Shown here: piece by piece, positions 26,624 through 36,210 of the stretch | Layout of the letters: every line of letters starts with the position of its first letter | Numbering within the stretch: the stretch's first letter is position 1 | NCBI GenBank assembly: GCA_045106935.1 | Contig: JBGCFN010000036.1 | Coordinates: forward strand, 1 to 64,000 | Length of the DNA stretch: 64,000 bases | Direction of reading: 5' to 3' | From: UBA1858 sp045106935 | GTDB lineage: Bacteria > Pseudomonadota > Gammaproteobacteria > UBA4575 | Notes under the pieces: generated by a model | Databases searched by the model: none | Told to the model about the DNA's origin: nothing | Seen by the model: only the letters and a program-made list of their open reading frames with translations | Made by a program: the position numbers and the translations under genes

Positions 26624-27100
26624 ATGGATATCATGCAATACATTGCTGATCATCATGATCACTTCTTTTATTTAATAGCTGGAATTAGCTTTATTGTCGA
26701 GCTCACTATTATTGGTTTTGGTGGCCCTTTACTATTTTTTGCCATTGCGAGTTTTATTACTGGTCTGCTAATTAGTATAGGCGCCATTTCTGGTTGGGAA
26801 GCTGAAATTTTTGCGCTAGGCATACTTACCGCACTCACCACCCTACTACTTTGGAAGCCTTTGAAAAAATTTCAAAATTCAGGTGGTGGCGCCGACACAA
26901 GTAGCGACATGATAGGTAGAGAAGTCCCCGCCAGTAGTGATATTGATGCCAACACTGGCACTATTCGTTACTCGGGCATTGATTGGAATAGTCGTTTAGA
27001 TAATCGTGCAGGTGTTGAGTCTATTGCCAATGGCGAGCAGTGTGTGATTACGTCGGTGGATGGGAACATCATGATTGTTAAACCAGTTACACAACATTAA
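26624..27100 (+). CDS. NfeD-family membrane protein
   Basis: 158 residues with three N-terminal transmembrane helices (about 12-85) and a C-terminal OB-fold domain (DMIGREVPASSDIDANTGTI to the end) typical of the short NfeD proteins that accompany SPFH proteins. Start codon two bases after the SPFH stop indicates a coupled operon. It probably stabilises or modulates the SPFH assembly. Confidence 0.88.
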   Translation: MDIMQYIADHHDHFFYLIAGISFIVELTIIGFGGPLLFFAIASFITGLLISIGAISGWEAEIFALGILTALTTLLLWKPLKKFQNSGGGADTSSDMIGREVPASSDIDANTGTIRYSGIDWNSRLDNRAGVESIANGEQCVITSVDGNIMIVKPVTQH

Positions 27101-27132
27101 CGTTCAATATATACATTACTTTAAGGGTTCAC

Positions 27133-27393
27133 TTGAAAATAGACATCTACAACAGCGCAGTCAAAGGCGACAAATTTCTCTCTGTCCCTAAGGGGACGAA
27201 AATAAGCGAGTTGGCATTACCAGAATCTGTGGATCAAGACCTACTGACACTGTCGCCGTTTAGGACGCGTTTGGAGATTGACGCCAGCAAAAAACACCCC
27301 GCTCTAGACCATAAAGATGTACTTAGCCAAATCAAAAAAAACGGATATGCCATTCATGGCACAACATTATTACTAAAAGTAGGAGAATCTTAG
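27133..27393 (+). CDS. Small conserved-looking hypothetical protein
   Basis: 86 residues starting at TTG 27133 with AAGGG seven bases upstream. Starts MKIDIYNSAVKGDKFLSVPKG, which resembles the DUF6139 small proteins seen in other proteobacteria, though I cannot confirm that. No signal peptide or membrane segment. 32 bases after the NfeD gene, same strand. Confidence 0.6.
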   Translation: MKIDIYNSAVKGDKFLSVPKGTKISELALPESVDQDLLTLSPFRTRLEIDASKKHPALDHKDVLSQIKKNGYAIHGTTLLLKVGES

Positions 27394-27547
27394 CAACAAT
27401 CCGCGATAAAACTGCATTTTAAGCCATATATGACCGATTAAAATGTGTATATGCCCTTACCTTCAGTTACACTCACGCTTGTCGATTTATTTACGCAACT
27501 TTTGCGTGACGACAAACAAAATTTAATCCATAAAGGAACGATAGAAA

Positions 27548-27754
27548 ATGAGTAAAGGTACAGTTAAGTGGTTCAACGCAGACAAAGGTTTTGGCTTTAT
27601 CACTCCAGAAGAAGGTGGCAAAGATCTTTTCGTACACCACTCTGAAATCAAAAACGGTGGCGGATACGCAACGTTAAATGATGGACAAACAGTTGAGTTT
27701 GAAGTGGGCGAAGGCCAGAAAGGCCCATGTGCTAATAATGTCGTTCCTGTTTAA
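27548..27754 (+). CDS. CspA-family cold-shock protein
   Basis: 68-residue single cold-shock domain. RNP1 (KGFGFI) and RNP2 (LFVHHSEI, the VFVH variant) are intact. Binds single-stranded nucleic acid as an RNA chaperone. Strong AAGGAACG site upstream of the ATG. It has a 154-base leader from the previous gene that may include a structured 5' UTR, but I did not identify cold-box elements. Confidence 0.95.
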   Translation: MSKGTVKWFNADKGFGFITPEEGGKDLFVHHSEIKNGGGYATLNDGQTVEFEVGEGQKGPCANNVVPV

Positions 27755-27770
27755 GCATAATTAATGCGAT

Positions 27771-27806
27771 GTGTGAGTAACTCGGCGCCAGCCCAGTTAC
27801 TCACAC
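27771..27806. terminator. Hairpin between cspA-type gene and thioesterase
   Basis: Perfect 12-base-pair stem GTGTGAGTAACT / AGTTACTCACAC with a 12-base loop, between two convergent genes. T-tract is weak on both sides, so it may act as a bidirectional terminator or an mRNA end protector. Confidence 0.65.
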
Positions 27807-27810
27807 TCAC

Positions 27811-28308
27811 TTAATCTATGTCGAGGCCTACGTGTAATTGAATATTCCTTTCTTGAATCTCTTTACGCATTTGACAACGCATCTTCCCAGCCTGAAATAA
27901 TTTTTCTTCTGTCTCTGAGGCCAGATTCAATCTTGGCACGCTCTGAGATTTCCCATTTTCATCCACTGAAATCATTGTGAAATAACACGATATTGCATGG
28001 TATTTTTGTTTCTCACGAATTCTCTCGCCTTCTACTTTTATACCAATTTCCATTGAACTACGGCCAACATAATTCACATTACATTTAAAAGTAACTAAAT
28101 CGCCCACAGTAATTGGGTTCTTGAACACCACTTGATCAAGCGAGGCAGTCACCACGTAGGTCTGACAATAACGAGATGCACAAGAAAAAGCCGCTTCGTC
28201 CAATAGCTTCAAAATTGAACCACCATGGACTTTTCCAGAAAAATTGGCCATTTCTGGGGTCATTAGGCGTGTCATAAACAGCATTTTCTCTTGTTTCAGT
28301 GAATCCAC
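27811..28308 (-). CDS. Acyl-CoA thioesterase, hotdog fold (YciA-like)
   Basis: 165 residues, GTG start at 28308 after AGGAGAAT. Hotdog domain motifs: NFSGKVHGGSILKLLDEAAFSCASRYC (central helix with the conserved Gly-Gly and Asp) and TASLDQVVFKNPITVGDLV. Single hotdog domain that oligomerises; hydrolyses acyl-CoA esters. Chain-length preference unknown. Confidence 0.9.
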   Translation of the reverse strand: MDSLKQEKMLFMTRLMTPEMANFSGKVHGGSILKLLDEAAFSCASRYCQTYVVTASLDQVVFKNPITVGDLVTFKCNVNYVGRSSMEIGIKVEGERIREKQKYHAISCYFTMISVDENGKSQSVPRLNLASETEEKLFQAGKMRCQMRKEIQERNIQLHVGLDID

Positions 28309-28598
28309 TTATATTCTCCTTAATATGTCCTCGTCATCCCTTATATACGAGAGTTTTGATCTTTAATATTCTTTTATTTCAATAGGTTATAGCGCTATCC
28401 TATAATTATATGGCACAATTGCATGGTAATCCAAGCTCGCCAACAGTCCATTTTAATCACTTCTCATGGAACTCATTGAGAGTTTTTTATCAAAATAGAG
28501 ACTTAAATACGCTATTTACATGAACATTTGTATACAATAAATTGAAATATAATAATAAACCTTCTGAATTATTCACCTTATTCCAAGTCAAATATATC

Positions 28599-30689
28599 GT
28601 GCACAAAAAAATTATCAGCTTAATCTCTGCCTTTCTATTGCTTACTCTATCATTTAGCAGTGTTGGCATTGAAAACTCGACACTTTCACCTACTGTGGAT
28701 CATTTGCGTGCAACGAAAATCATTACTGATTTTTTAGGCCGCTACCATTATAGAAAGGTTGATTTGAATGATGAATTTTCAGTCACTATTTACAATAATT
28801 TTTTAGACTCGCTAGATTCAAGCAAAAGCTATTTCTTAGCTACCGATATTGCACGTTTTGATAAATACAGATTTACCTTAGACGATGCCCTACGCGCAAA
28901 TAATTTACTCCCCGCCTACTCAATTTTCTCTACTTACCAAAAAAGAGTCAATGAGCGCATCGAGTATGCATTACTACTAATTGAAAAAGAATTTGATTTT
29001 TCTAAAGACGAAACTTTTGTCATTGAACGAGAAAATGCTAAATGGCCGATCACTATCGAACAACAAAATGATCTATGGCGTAAACGCATTAAAAATGATG
29101 TGTTGTCATTATTGCTCGCAGACAAAGAGAAAGATGAAATCAAAAAGACGTTAGTCAAACGCTACAGCAGTGTTTTAAAACGCACTCAACAATTAGACGA
29201 GAATGATATTTTCCAACTTTATATCAACTCTTACGCTACAGCGATTGACCCACATACGAGTTATTTATCACCTCGCACATTTGATAATTTTGAGATTCGC
29301 ATGAGCCTTTCGCTTGAAGGTATTGGCGCGTTACTTCGTTCAGATGGAGATAACACTGTGGTGGAACGCATTATCCCAGGCGGCCCAGCGGACTTAAGCG
29401 AGTTATTACACGCCAAAGATAAAATTATTGGTATATCGCAACAAAACGAAAAAGAATTTACCGATGTTGTTGGCTGGCGCTTAGAAGAAGTGGTTGAACT
29501 GATTCGTGGGCCCAAAGACACTATTGTCAAATTACAAATTCTACCCGGAAGCAAAGGTGATGGTGCTGCCGTTGAAGAAATTTCTATCACTCGTAATAAA
29601 ATCAAACTAGAGGAACAAGCGGCGACTAAAGATATTCTAGAAATTCCTCATGATAATAAAACTGAAAAGATAGGCATTGTGACCATCCCTACTTTTTACC
29701 TAGACTTCAATGCATTCCAGAACGGTGAAGAAGACTATCGTAGTACGACTCGAGACGTACACAAGCTACTTGGTGAGTTGCTCGATGATAATATAGATAG
29801 CTTAGTCTTAGACTTGCGCTCAAATGGTGGCGGGTCATTAATTGAAGCCACGCAATTAGCAGGTCTATTTATAGACAAAGGCCCGATTGTTCAAGTACGA
29901 GACTCTAGTGGCCATATTGAAATCCATAAAGACAAAGATGCTAGCATTTCTTACACAGGTCCAATGGTTGTCCTCGTTGATAGATTCAGCGCATCCGCCT
30001 CAGAGATTGTTGCGAGTGCTTTACAAGATTATGGCCGTGCTGTGATTGTGGGTGAAACTACTTTTGGGAAAGGCTCGGTACAACAGCTGGTCGACTTAAA
30101 TCGTTTTGGGCGCAAGAATGATGCTAATTTAGGTCAATTAAAAGCCACCATTGCCCAGTATTACAGAATTAACGGTGAGAGTACTCAACACCGAGGTGTT
30201 GAACCTGATATTCCCTTTGAAGCTTCTTATGACAAATCTGAACAAGGCGAACGCAGTTTAGACAATGCATTACCGTGGACAAAAATTTCACCGACACAAT
30301 TCGATAACCGTCATATCTCGAAAAAAATTGTTGAGAACCTTGAAAAACAACATGTCATTCGCACCAAGGATGACAAAAAATATCAATCATTAATCAAGCT
30401 ATACGATTTAAATGAAAGCTTACAGAATCAGACCGAGCTATCACTTAATCAAAATAAACGAGAAAAAACATTTACCCAGTTCGAAAACGATCGAAAAGAA
30501 TATGAACTGTTAATTGGCTTAAGAGATACAGACAGTGAAGACAGTGAAGAGGCAACAAGTGATGATAGCCAAACTGAAGACAGCGATGATATTGAAAATG
30601 ATATCTTACTGATTGAAGCAGCACAGATATCGGCAGATCTAAATAGTTACTGGAACCGTGCTAAACAACGCATGGTTGTTCAGCAATAA
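28599..30689 (+). CDS. prc: Carboxy-terminal processing protease Prc (tail-specific, S41)
   Basis: About 696 residues from a GTG at 28599, which gives a clean signal peptide (HKKIISLISAFLLLTLSF); a TTG at 28542 would add 19 residues, and neither has a good ribosome site. Domains: N-terminal helical region, PDZ domain (LEGIGALLRSDGDNTVV, GGPADLS), S41 catalytic domain with Ser in VDRFSASASEIVASAL and Lys in VGETTFGKGSVQQLV, then the C-terminal Tsp region. Periplasmic protease degrading tagged or misfolded proteins and trimming peptidoglycan hydrolases or PBP3 in relatives. Confidence 0.93.
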   Translation: MHKKIISLISAFLLLTLSFSSVGIENSTLSPTVDHLRATKIITDFLGRYHYRKVDLNDEFSVTIYNNFLDSLDSSKSYFLATDIARFDKYRFTLDDALRANNLLPAYSIFSTYQKRVNERIEYALLLIEKEFDFSKDETFVIERENAKWPITIEQQNDLWRKRIKNDVLSLLLADKEKDEIKKTLVKRYSSVLKRTQQLDENDIFQLYINSYATAIDPHTSYLSPRTFDNFEIRMSLSLEGIGALLRSDGDNTVVERIIPGGPADLSELLHAKDKIIGISQQNEKEFTDVVGWRLEEVVELIRGPKDTIVKLQILPGSKGDGAAVEEISITRNKIKLEEQAATKDILEIPHDNKTEKIGIVTIPTFYLDFNAFQNGEEDYRSTTRDVHKLLGELLDDNIDSLVLDLRSNGGGSLIEATQLAGLFIDKGPIVQVRDSSGHIEIHKDKDASISYTGPMVVLVDRFSASASEIVASALQDYGRAVIVGETTFGKGSVQQLVDLNRFGRKNDANLGQLKATIAQYYRINGESTQHRGVEPDIPFEASYDKSEQGERSLDNALPWTKISPTQFDNRHISKKIVENLEKQHVIRTKDDKKYQSLIKLYDLNESLQNQTELSLNQNKREKTFTQFENDRKEYELLIGLRDTDSEDSEEATSDDSQTEDSDDIENDILLIEAAQISADLNSYWNRAKQRMVVQQ

Positions 30690-30693
30690 GCCA

Positions 30694-31497
30694 TCACACA
30701 ATTGATAGCAACATCTTCACGCCTAGCACTAACAAAAAGACTGCAAACACTTTCTTAAGCACGGGTATTGGTAATTTATGCGCCAAACGTGCGCCCAATG
30801 GGGCGGTAAAGTAACTTACTAATGAGATCAGTATCACGGCTGGCAAATAAATAAAGCCAAACAAATACGTTTGCTGATAGTCACTTCCCCAGCCATTGAT
30901 TAAGTAACCTAAAGTCCCAGCTATTGCGATAGGAAAACCGACTGCCGCAGACGTGCCAATTGCTTTTTTTAGCGAGATATTATGCCAGGCTAAAAATGGC
31001 ACAGTTAAACTACCACCGCCAATCGCTACCACAGCAGAAATCGCTCCAATCCCTCCACCTGCTGCCAACAATCCTATTTTGCCTGGGATAGTACGAGATG
31101 CCTTTGGTTGACTATTCAAGAACATTTGAATGGACACATAGGTCATAAATATTGCAAAAAATATAGCTAGGTAGCGAGCACTAACGAGTGTCACAAAATA
31201 CGTGGCTGCAAATGTTCCGATCAGCACGCCAGGCGCCATGGCTTTTACCACCTGCCACACAACCCCTTGATGTTTTTGGTGTGCATATAAACTAGATGCA
31301 GAAGTCATTATGATAGACGCCATTGATGTGCCTAACGCCAAATGCACAACAGATTCTATCGGGACGTTCTTATATAGAAAATACGATGTCAGTACCGGCA
31401 CCATAATGCCACCACCACCTACACCTAGGAGACCTGCAAAAAAACCAACAACGGCTCCCAGCAACAAAAATATAACAATGCTATCGAGCCCAATCAC
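30694..31497 (-). CDS. TauE/SafE-family sulfite/anion exporter
   Basis: 267 residues, eight transmembrane helices in two repeats, each starting with the glycine-rich family motif (GFFAGLLGVGGGGIMVPVL and GAISAVVAIGGGSLTVPFL). GTG start three bases after the TraB stop codon, so co-translated. Relatives export sulfite, sulfoacetate or other organosulfur anions; the substrate here is not indicated. Converges with prc. Confidence 0.9.
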   Translation of the reverse strand: MIGLDSIVIFLLLGAVVGFFAGLLGVGGGGIMVPVLTSYFLYKNVPIESVVHLALGTSMASIIMTSASSLYAHQKHQGVVWQVVKAMAPGVLIGTFAATYFVTLVSARYLAIFFAIFMTYVSIQMFLNSQPKASRTIPGKIGLLAAGGGIGAISAVVAIGGGSLTVPFLAWHNISLKKAIGTSAAVGFPIAIAGTLGYLINGWGSDYQQTYLFGFIYLPAVILISLVSYFTAPLGARLAHKLPIPVLKKVFAVFLLVLGVKMLLSIV

Positions 31498-31500
31498 AGG

Positions 31501-32703
31501 TTAATTGACGAGCGCATCGAATATTTGAAAGCCAGCAATGTATGTTCCAAACACCGAACCCAAAGTGCTCAGCAGAAACACGAGAATTAATCTAGCGACA
31601 CGATTAGAACGCCAGCCAGATAACTTAGTTGTATCAACACGCACATTTTCAAAATCTTTTATCGTGGGTTTTCGTAGATACAGTTCAACAGCAGACGTCA
31701 CGATGCCTGCGCCAATGGTGGGATTTAACGAGGTGAGAGGTGCGGCAAGAAAAGCTGTCAACACCGTTAATATGTGTGCCCCTGCAATGGCTGCACCTAG
31801 CGCAGATAGTCCTCCGTTGATTAACACCCAGTCCAGAACAAGACTCCACCCTAATTCCGTACTCTTACTAAATCCAAATGCAAATCCCGTTAATACTAAA
31901 GCAACAATTATCCACGGTATAAATTTGCCTATGTTTGAGCCTTTAGGTAAATGCGTCAAATCTCGAATCGTCTCTTGTGGATTTGCATTACCACTAGTCA
32001 ACTCTTTTTTGATGCCGGCTAAATGCCCCGCACCGACAACCGCTAAGATATTGTTACCGTCGCGCTTTTCGACAACTTGTCGAAGTTTTGCCGACATAAA
32101 TTGATCGCGCTCAGCAATTAGTGGACTAAAAAGGTCATAGGCAGATGTCGCAAATTGTGCGAACGTATTCTCAAGCATATCACCCGTCTTGAGCTTCTCA
32201 ATTTCTTCTTCAGTGACCTTCTCATTTGTCATGACACTGGCAATCAACCCTGAAATAACATACAGCTTTCTCCACCAAGGGATATTTCTGTATAAGCGTT
32301 TCAAAGTAATACCAATATCTCTATCTACCAATTCCAGTTGTAATTCATTTTCTTTGGCAAGATCAATCGCAACACGCATTTCCTCACCTGGCTGCACATC
32401 GAACTGCTCAGCCAAGCGTTGCTGGTAAGCACCTAGCGCTAAACTCGCCGCGACCATACTGGCCTTCTTTGTTTTTATTACTTCAAATAAATCCATGTCA
32501 GCTAATGAATTTGGATTGATAATCGATTTATAGCGACTCTCGCAAAGCTCAATCGCGATGACATCAAATTGATTGGTCTCAATCAATTTTCTCACTGCCT
32601 CTGCGCTGGCTTTGGACACATGCGCAGTTCCTATAATAGTAATATTTGTATTGTTTACCTGAATCTCTTCAATTGGCTGAGATTCAGCAGATAATTCACT
32701 CAT
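31501..32703 (-). CDS. TraB/PrgY-family membrane protein
   Basis: 400 residues. N-terminal TraB domain with the conserved ITIIGTAHVSKASAEAV and VIAIELCESRY segments, and GAGHLAGI at about 210; the C-terminal third has several transmembrane helices. The family is related to the GumN/TIKI putative metalloproteases (GTAH, ELC, GAGH residues). PrgY acts in pheromone shutdown in enterococci; role in Gram-negatives unknown. In a minus-strand run mazG-like, TraB, TauE-like. Confidence 0.9.
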   Translation of the reverse strand: MSELSAESQPIEEIQVNNTNITIIGTAHVSKASAEAVRKLIETNQFDVIAIELCESRYKSIINPNSLADMDLFEVIKTKKASMVAASLALGAYQQRLAEQFDVQPGEEMRVAIDLAKENELQLELVDRDIGITLKRLYRNIPWWRKLYVISGLIASVMTNEKVTEEEIEKLKTGDMLENTFAQFATSAYDLFSPLIAERDQFMSAKLRQVVEKRDGNNILAVVGAGHLAGIKKELTSGNANPQETIRDLTHLPKGSNIGKFIPWIIVALVLTGFAFGFSKSTELGWSLVLDWVLINGGLSALGAAIAGAHILTVLTAFLAAPLTSLNPTIGAGIVTSAVELYLRKPTIKDFENVRVDTTKLSGWRSNRVARLILVFLLSTLGSVFGTYIAGFQIFDALVN

Positions 32704-32723
32704 TGGATTTAAAAAAGGTTAGA

Positions 32724-33077
32724 TTAATATTCGGTATATTTTTTTGAGCTGCCTTTCACTTTACTCACGGGATATCGCTCATCGTTAATTTTCATTTTTT
32801 CTTTCGTGACAGACATCAGATCAACATTTAGCTGATCACTTATACGCAGTAAATATATAAATATATCTGCTAACTCATAACTCACAAGCTGTTGCTTAGC
32901 TTCACCCAAGGCATAACTCGACTGGTCCGGCATCCATTGGAAATGTTCAAGCAACTCAGATGCTTCGACAGATAACGCCATGGATAGATTTTTAGGACTA
33001 TGAAATTGCTCCCAGTCACGATCTTGCGCAAACTTTCTTAGCAATAATTTTAGTTCTTCTACTTCACTTTTTTCCAT
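32724..33077 (-). CDS. MazG-like nucleotide pyrophosphohydrolase
   Basis: 117-residue all-alpha NTP pyrophosphatase, close to dCTPase/RS21-C6 type. Metal-binding EXXE/EXXD residues lie in LSVEASELLEHFQWM and YELADIFIYLL. House-cleaning hydrolysis of non-canonical dNTPs is the expected role. It shares one base with the YihY stop codon (TAATG), so coupled. Confidence 0.9.
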   Translation of the reverse strand: MEKSEVEELKLLLRKFAQDRDWEQFHSPKNLSMALSVEASELLEHFQWMPDQSSYALGEAKQQLVSYELADIFIYLLRISDQLNVDLMSVTKEKMKINDERYPVSKVKGSSKKYTEY

Positions 33078-34435
33078 TATGATTCAGCCATGGCCATGTT
33101 TAAATTGTCGGCTTTATCCGCATTCATCTCTATCACCTCTTTAATCGTTAAGTCACCCAGCTCACGCTCTATCGAACCCTCCACTCTATCGACAATGTGC
33201 AATGCCATATCCGTATCAGCATTATGCATGGCCACGGGAGAAAATATTGCGTAGCTACAACGTATTGCAGAATAGGCTTCAGACACTGTTAAATTTTCCA
33301 GAGGTGTTGCTGGCAAATACGATGAAGAAGACACACCGACACTGTGTAATATCCCGGCATCTTCATAACACTGCAATACTTCTTCGACTGACTGTTTAGG
33401 ACAAGACAAATGATCCACAATAGCTTCTATGCTGACAGGAGATTGGCGATTATAGAAGCTCGCCCCAATCATTAATAATACATTCAAAGCAATATGTTCA
33501 CGATCGTGATTATTTAATGACACTGTTTGACTCTTTGCCATTAAGTACTCGGGATACTGCCGATAAAACGCAACACTTGAACCAACCAACAAGATTAACC
33601 AATTCAAATACAACCAAGTCATAAAGAAAAAGATAATCGCGAAACCTGCGTAGATAGCAGTCTGGGTAGACGATTGCGCAATCACTAATGCAAAAAGATA
33701 TCCCACTGATTGCCATAATATGCCTGCTGCCACCCCACCAGTTAAGGCAGGAATAAATCTCACCTTAGTATTAGGCACAAACGAATAAACAAAAGTAAAA
33801 GCAAAGATAATTAATACGTATGGAATCAGTTTAGTAATAAATTCCAACACCAAACCAAATGGTTCTACGCTGGCTAAACTTTGAGTGACAGAATTATTCA
33901 ATAATGTCGCCGTCGTCCCCATCGCCAGCAGTACCAAAATAGGTCCCACCATCAGCACACTCAAATAACTACTGAAGCGCTCTGTTAATGTTCTTGTTTT
34001 ATGAATGCGCCAAGTATAGTTAAAGGCTTCTTCAACTTTCGTTAATAATGAAATAACCGAATAGAATAATAGTGCGATTCCCAGCACCCCTAGCAGCCCC
34101 ACTTTAACGTTATCTACAAAACCAATAATATTACTGGTCAGCTCTGGCGCTTTATCTCCTAAATGTGAAAATAAATTAAGTAACGCGGGTTCAATTTGAT
34201 TATGCACACCAAAGGCTTTTAACACAGAAAAGCTGACGGCTATCAAAGGCACAAATGACAAAATTGTCGTAAACACTAATGACATTGCCCGCAAATTTAA
34301 TTGCCCGTTTGCCAGATCATTGACAATCAAATAAGCAAAGCGACAGACATTCATCGTAAATCGCTTCCATAATGATTGCGACTTTATATCGGCCTGCCAA
34401 ATAGCATCAGATATTTTTGTTAAAATAGCTTGCAT
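33077..34435 (-). CDS. YihY/virulence factor BrkB family membrane protein
   Basis: 452 residues. Six transmembrane helices in the first 290 residues with family segments (NLRAMSLVFTTILSFVPLIAVSFS, FTFVYSFVPNTKVRF, GFAIIFFFMTWLYLNW), then a soluble C-terminal region resembling a winged-helix (FYNRQSPVSIEAIVDHL) as in proteobacterial YihY homologues once misnamed RNase BN. Function unresolved. Four bases separate it from moeB. Confidence 0.9.
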   Translation of the reverse strand: MQAILTKISDAIWQADIKSQSLWKRFTMNVCRFAYLIVNDLANGQLNLRAMSLVFTTILSFVPLIAVSFSVLKAFGVHNQIEPALLNLFSHLGDKAPELTSNIIGFVDNVKVGLLGVLGIALLFYSVISLLTKVEEAFNYTWRIHKTRTLTERFSSYLSVLMVGPILVLLAMGTTATLLNNSVTQSLASVEPFGLVLEFITKLIPYVLIIFAFTFVYSFVPNTKVRFIPALTGGVAAGILWQSVGYLFALVIAQSSTQTAIYAGFAIIFFFMTWLYLNWLILLVGSSVAFYRQYPEYLMAKSQTVSLNNHDREHIALNVLLMIGASFYNRQSPVSIEAIVDHLSCPKQSVEEVLQCYEDAGILHSVGVSSSSYLPATPLENLTVSEAYSAIRCSYAIFSPVAMHNADTDMALHIVDRVEGSIERELGDLTIKEVIEMNADKADNLNMAMAES

Positions 34436-34439
34436 TAAT

Positions 34440-35204
34440 TCACTCTTTAGAACACACGGTACAACTTAAATCTTGACGCAATCTCACTGAACGCCATTCC
34501 ATATGTAACGCATCTAGCAACATTAATTTACCGGATAACGATTCTCCAATACCTAACAAAAGTTTAATTGCTTCTGTCGCCATCATGGTGCCTACAATTC
34601 CCGCCACGGGACCTAATACCCCATTTTCTGAGCAATTTAACTGCTCATCTTGTGCGTTAGGATACAAGCAATGGTAGCACGGTGAGTCTTCGTTTCTGAG
34701 ATCAAACGTCGTCAGCTGCCCTTCAAAGCGTATGACCGCACCCGACACCAAGGGTGTCTTAGCATTTAAACACGCTTTATTGTGTTTATATCTGGCTGCA
34801 AAATTATCTGTGCCATCAAGGACAATGTCAGCGTTGTCTACCAGTGTCTGCAATACGTCATCATCAGGTATTACTGTGACCGCTTTAATTTCAACTGACG
34901 TGCCAAACTGAGCTAACTTTTTCTTTGCCACTTCTGCTTTATAGTGACCAATATCTTCAACTGAATATAAAATTTGGCGTTGTATATTTGATTGTTCAAC
35001 GACATCTGGATCGACAATCACAATGTCGCCTATCCCGGCGGTTGCCAGATATGACAACGCAGGACAACCCAAACCGCCGGCGCCTAAGACGAGCACACTT
35101 GCCGCCATTAATCTTTGCTGACCCTCAACATCAATTTGCGGCAACATAATCTGGCGACTAAATTGCAGCAATTGTGCGTCAGTTAATTCTCGAGAATTAG
35201 GCAT
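34440..35204 (-). CDS. moeB: MoeB/ThiF-family adenylyltransferase
   Basis: 254 residues. E1-like enzyme that adenylates the C-terminal glycine of MoaD. Nucleotide motif VLVLGAGGLGCPALSYLA, IVDPDVVEQSNIQRQ, DGTDNFAARY, the zinc cysteines CYHCLYP and CTVCSKE. No C-terminal rhodanese domain, consistent with MoeB rather than MOCS3-type proteins. Close to mobA and mobB, which supports molybdenum-cofactor function, though ThiF activity is possible. Confidence 0.88.
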   Translation of the reverse strand: MPNSRELTDAQLLQFSRQIMLPQIDVEGQQRLMAASVLVLGAGGLGCPALSYLATAGIGDIVIVDPDVVEQSNIQRQILYSVEDIGHYKAEVAKKKLAQFGTSVEIKAVTVIPDDDVLQTLVDNADIVLDGTDNFAARYKHNKACLNAKTPLVSGAVIRFEGQLTTFDLRNEDSPCYHCLYPNAQDEQLNCSENGVLGPVAGIVGTMMATEAIKLLLGIGESLSGKLMLLDALHMEWRSVRLRQDLSCTVCSKE

Positions 35205-35219
35205 TAATTTATGTGTTAA

Positions 35220-35525
35220 TTATTTTTTGTTTTTGTTGAATTCTGCGAGTTGTTCCGGTGTCGCTTCTTTTTGGTATTTTTCTTTCCATTCAGAATATTG
35301 CATACCGTATACCTGCTCTCGCGCCTGATCATAATCCAATTCAAGCCCTTGCTCTTTAGCTGCCGCTACAAACCATTTTGACAAACAATTACGACAAAAA
35401 TCAGCCAGGTTCATCAAGTCAATATTTTGCACATCTGGCTTTGATTGCAGGTGCTCAACTAAACGTCTATAAACAGCCGCTTCAATTTCCATTTGTTTAT
35501 CACCCACTTTATGCTCATCACTCAT
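35220..35525 (-). CDS. DUF1244 protein
   Basis: 101-residue soluble helical protein with the invariant family block DLMNLADFCRNCLSKW and YGMQYSEWKEKYQ. Function unknown; widespread in proteobacteria. ATG after AAGGAGC. Fifteen bases upstream of moeB on the same strand. Confidence 0.9.
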   Translation of the reverse strand: MSDEHKVGDKQMEIEAAVYRRLVEHLQSKPDVQNIDLMNLADFCRNCLSKWFVAAAKEQGLELDYDQAREQVYGMQYSEWKEKYQKEATPEQLAEFNKNKK

Positions 35526-35604
35526 GTATTTATGCTCCTTGTTAGGTTTGAAACCTTTATAATCTGATTTCTATGTATTTTACATTGAAGCGCTCCATTC
35601 CAAC

Positions 35605-36195
35605 ATGAAAACACACAACAATATTACTGGTTTAATACTTGCCGGCGGATTAGCTCGTCGCATGGGTGGGTCAGACAAAGGCCTGGTCGAATTAGGAGGA
35701 CGGCCGATGATTGCCTACATCATTGATGCGTTAGCCCCTCAAGTAGGTTCTATTTTGATCAATGCTAATCGTAACATTAGCTCTTATGAATCATACGGCT
35801 ATGATGTGATTAGCGATGAACTTGAAAATTTTCAAGGCCCGTTGGCTGGCATGGCGAGCGGACTAAAGCACTGTCATACTGATTATATCGTGACCGTTCC
35901 TTGTGATGGGCCTGTATTGCCAGAAAATTATGTCGATATACTCCTGCAAGCCGCAACAGATGCGAATTGCCCGATCAGTGTTGGCTTCGACGGCGATCGA
36001 TTACAACCGGTATATGCCCTGATTCACCGAGATTTATTAGACGATTTAAATGAATATCTTGCTTCTGGCGAACGTAAAATTGATCGTTGGTATGATAAAC
36101 ATAATTTTGTAAAAGCCAATTTTTCTTCATGCAAAGAAATGTTTACTAATATTAATACGCCTGAAGATGTGCAAGCAGCCAGTAAATTAATCTAG
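35605..36195 (+). CDS. mobA: Molybdenum cofactor guanylyltransferase MobA
   Basis: 196 residues. Transfers GMP to Mo-molybdopterin to make the MGD cofactor used by DMSO-reductase-family enzymes. Signature LILAGGLARRMGGSDKGLVELGG at the N-terminus, ENFQGPLAGMASGL, and VPCDGPVLP. Divergent from DUF1244/moeB; mobB follows 15 bases downstream. Confidence 0.95.
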   Translation: MKTHNNITGLILAGGLARRMGGSDKGLVELGGRPMIAYIIDALAPQVGSILINANRNISSYESYGYDVISDELENFQGPLAGMASGLKHCHTDYIVTVPCDGPVLPENYVDILLQAATDANCPISVGFDGDRLQPVYALIHRDLLDDLNEYLASGERKIDRWYDKHNFVKANFSSCKEMFTNINTPEDVQAASKLI

Positions 36196-36210
36196 CTAAC
36201 ACGACAATTA

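Noticed and set aside
28542..28598. TTG start of Prc
   Set aside because: It buries the signal peptide behind 19 polar residues; the GTG at 28599 is preferred, although neither start has a clear ribosome site.
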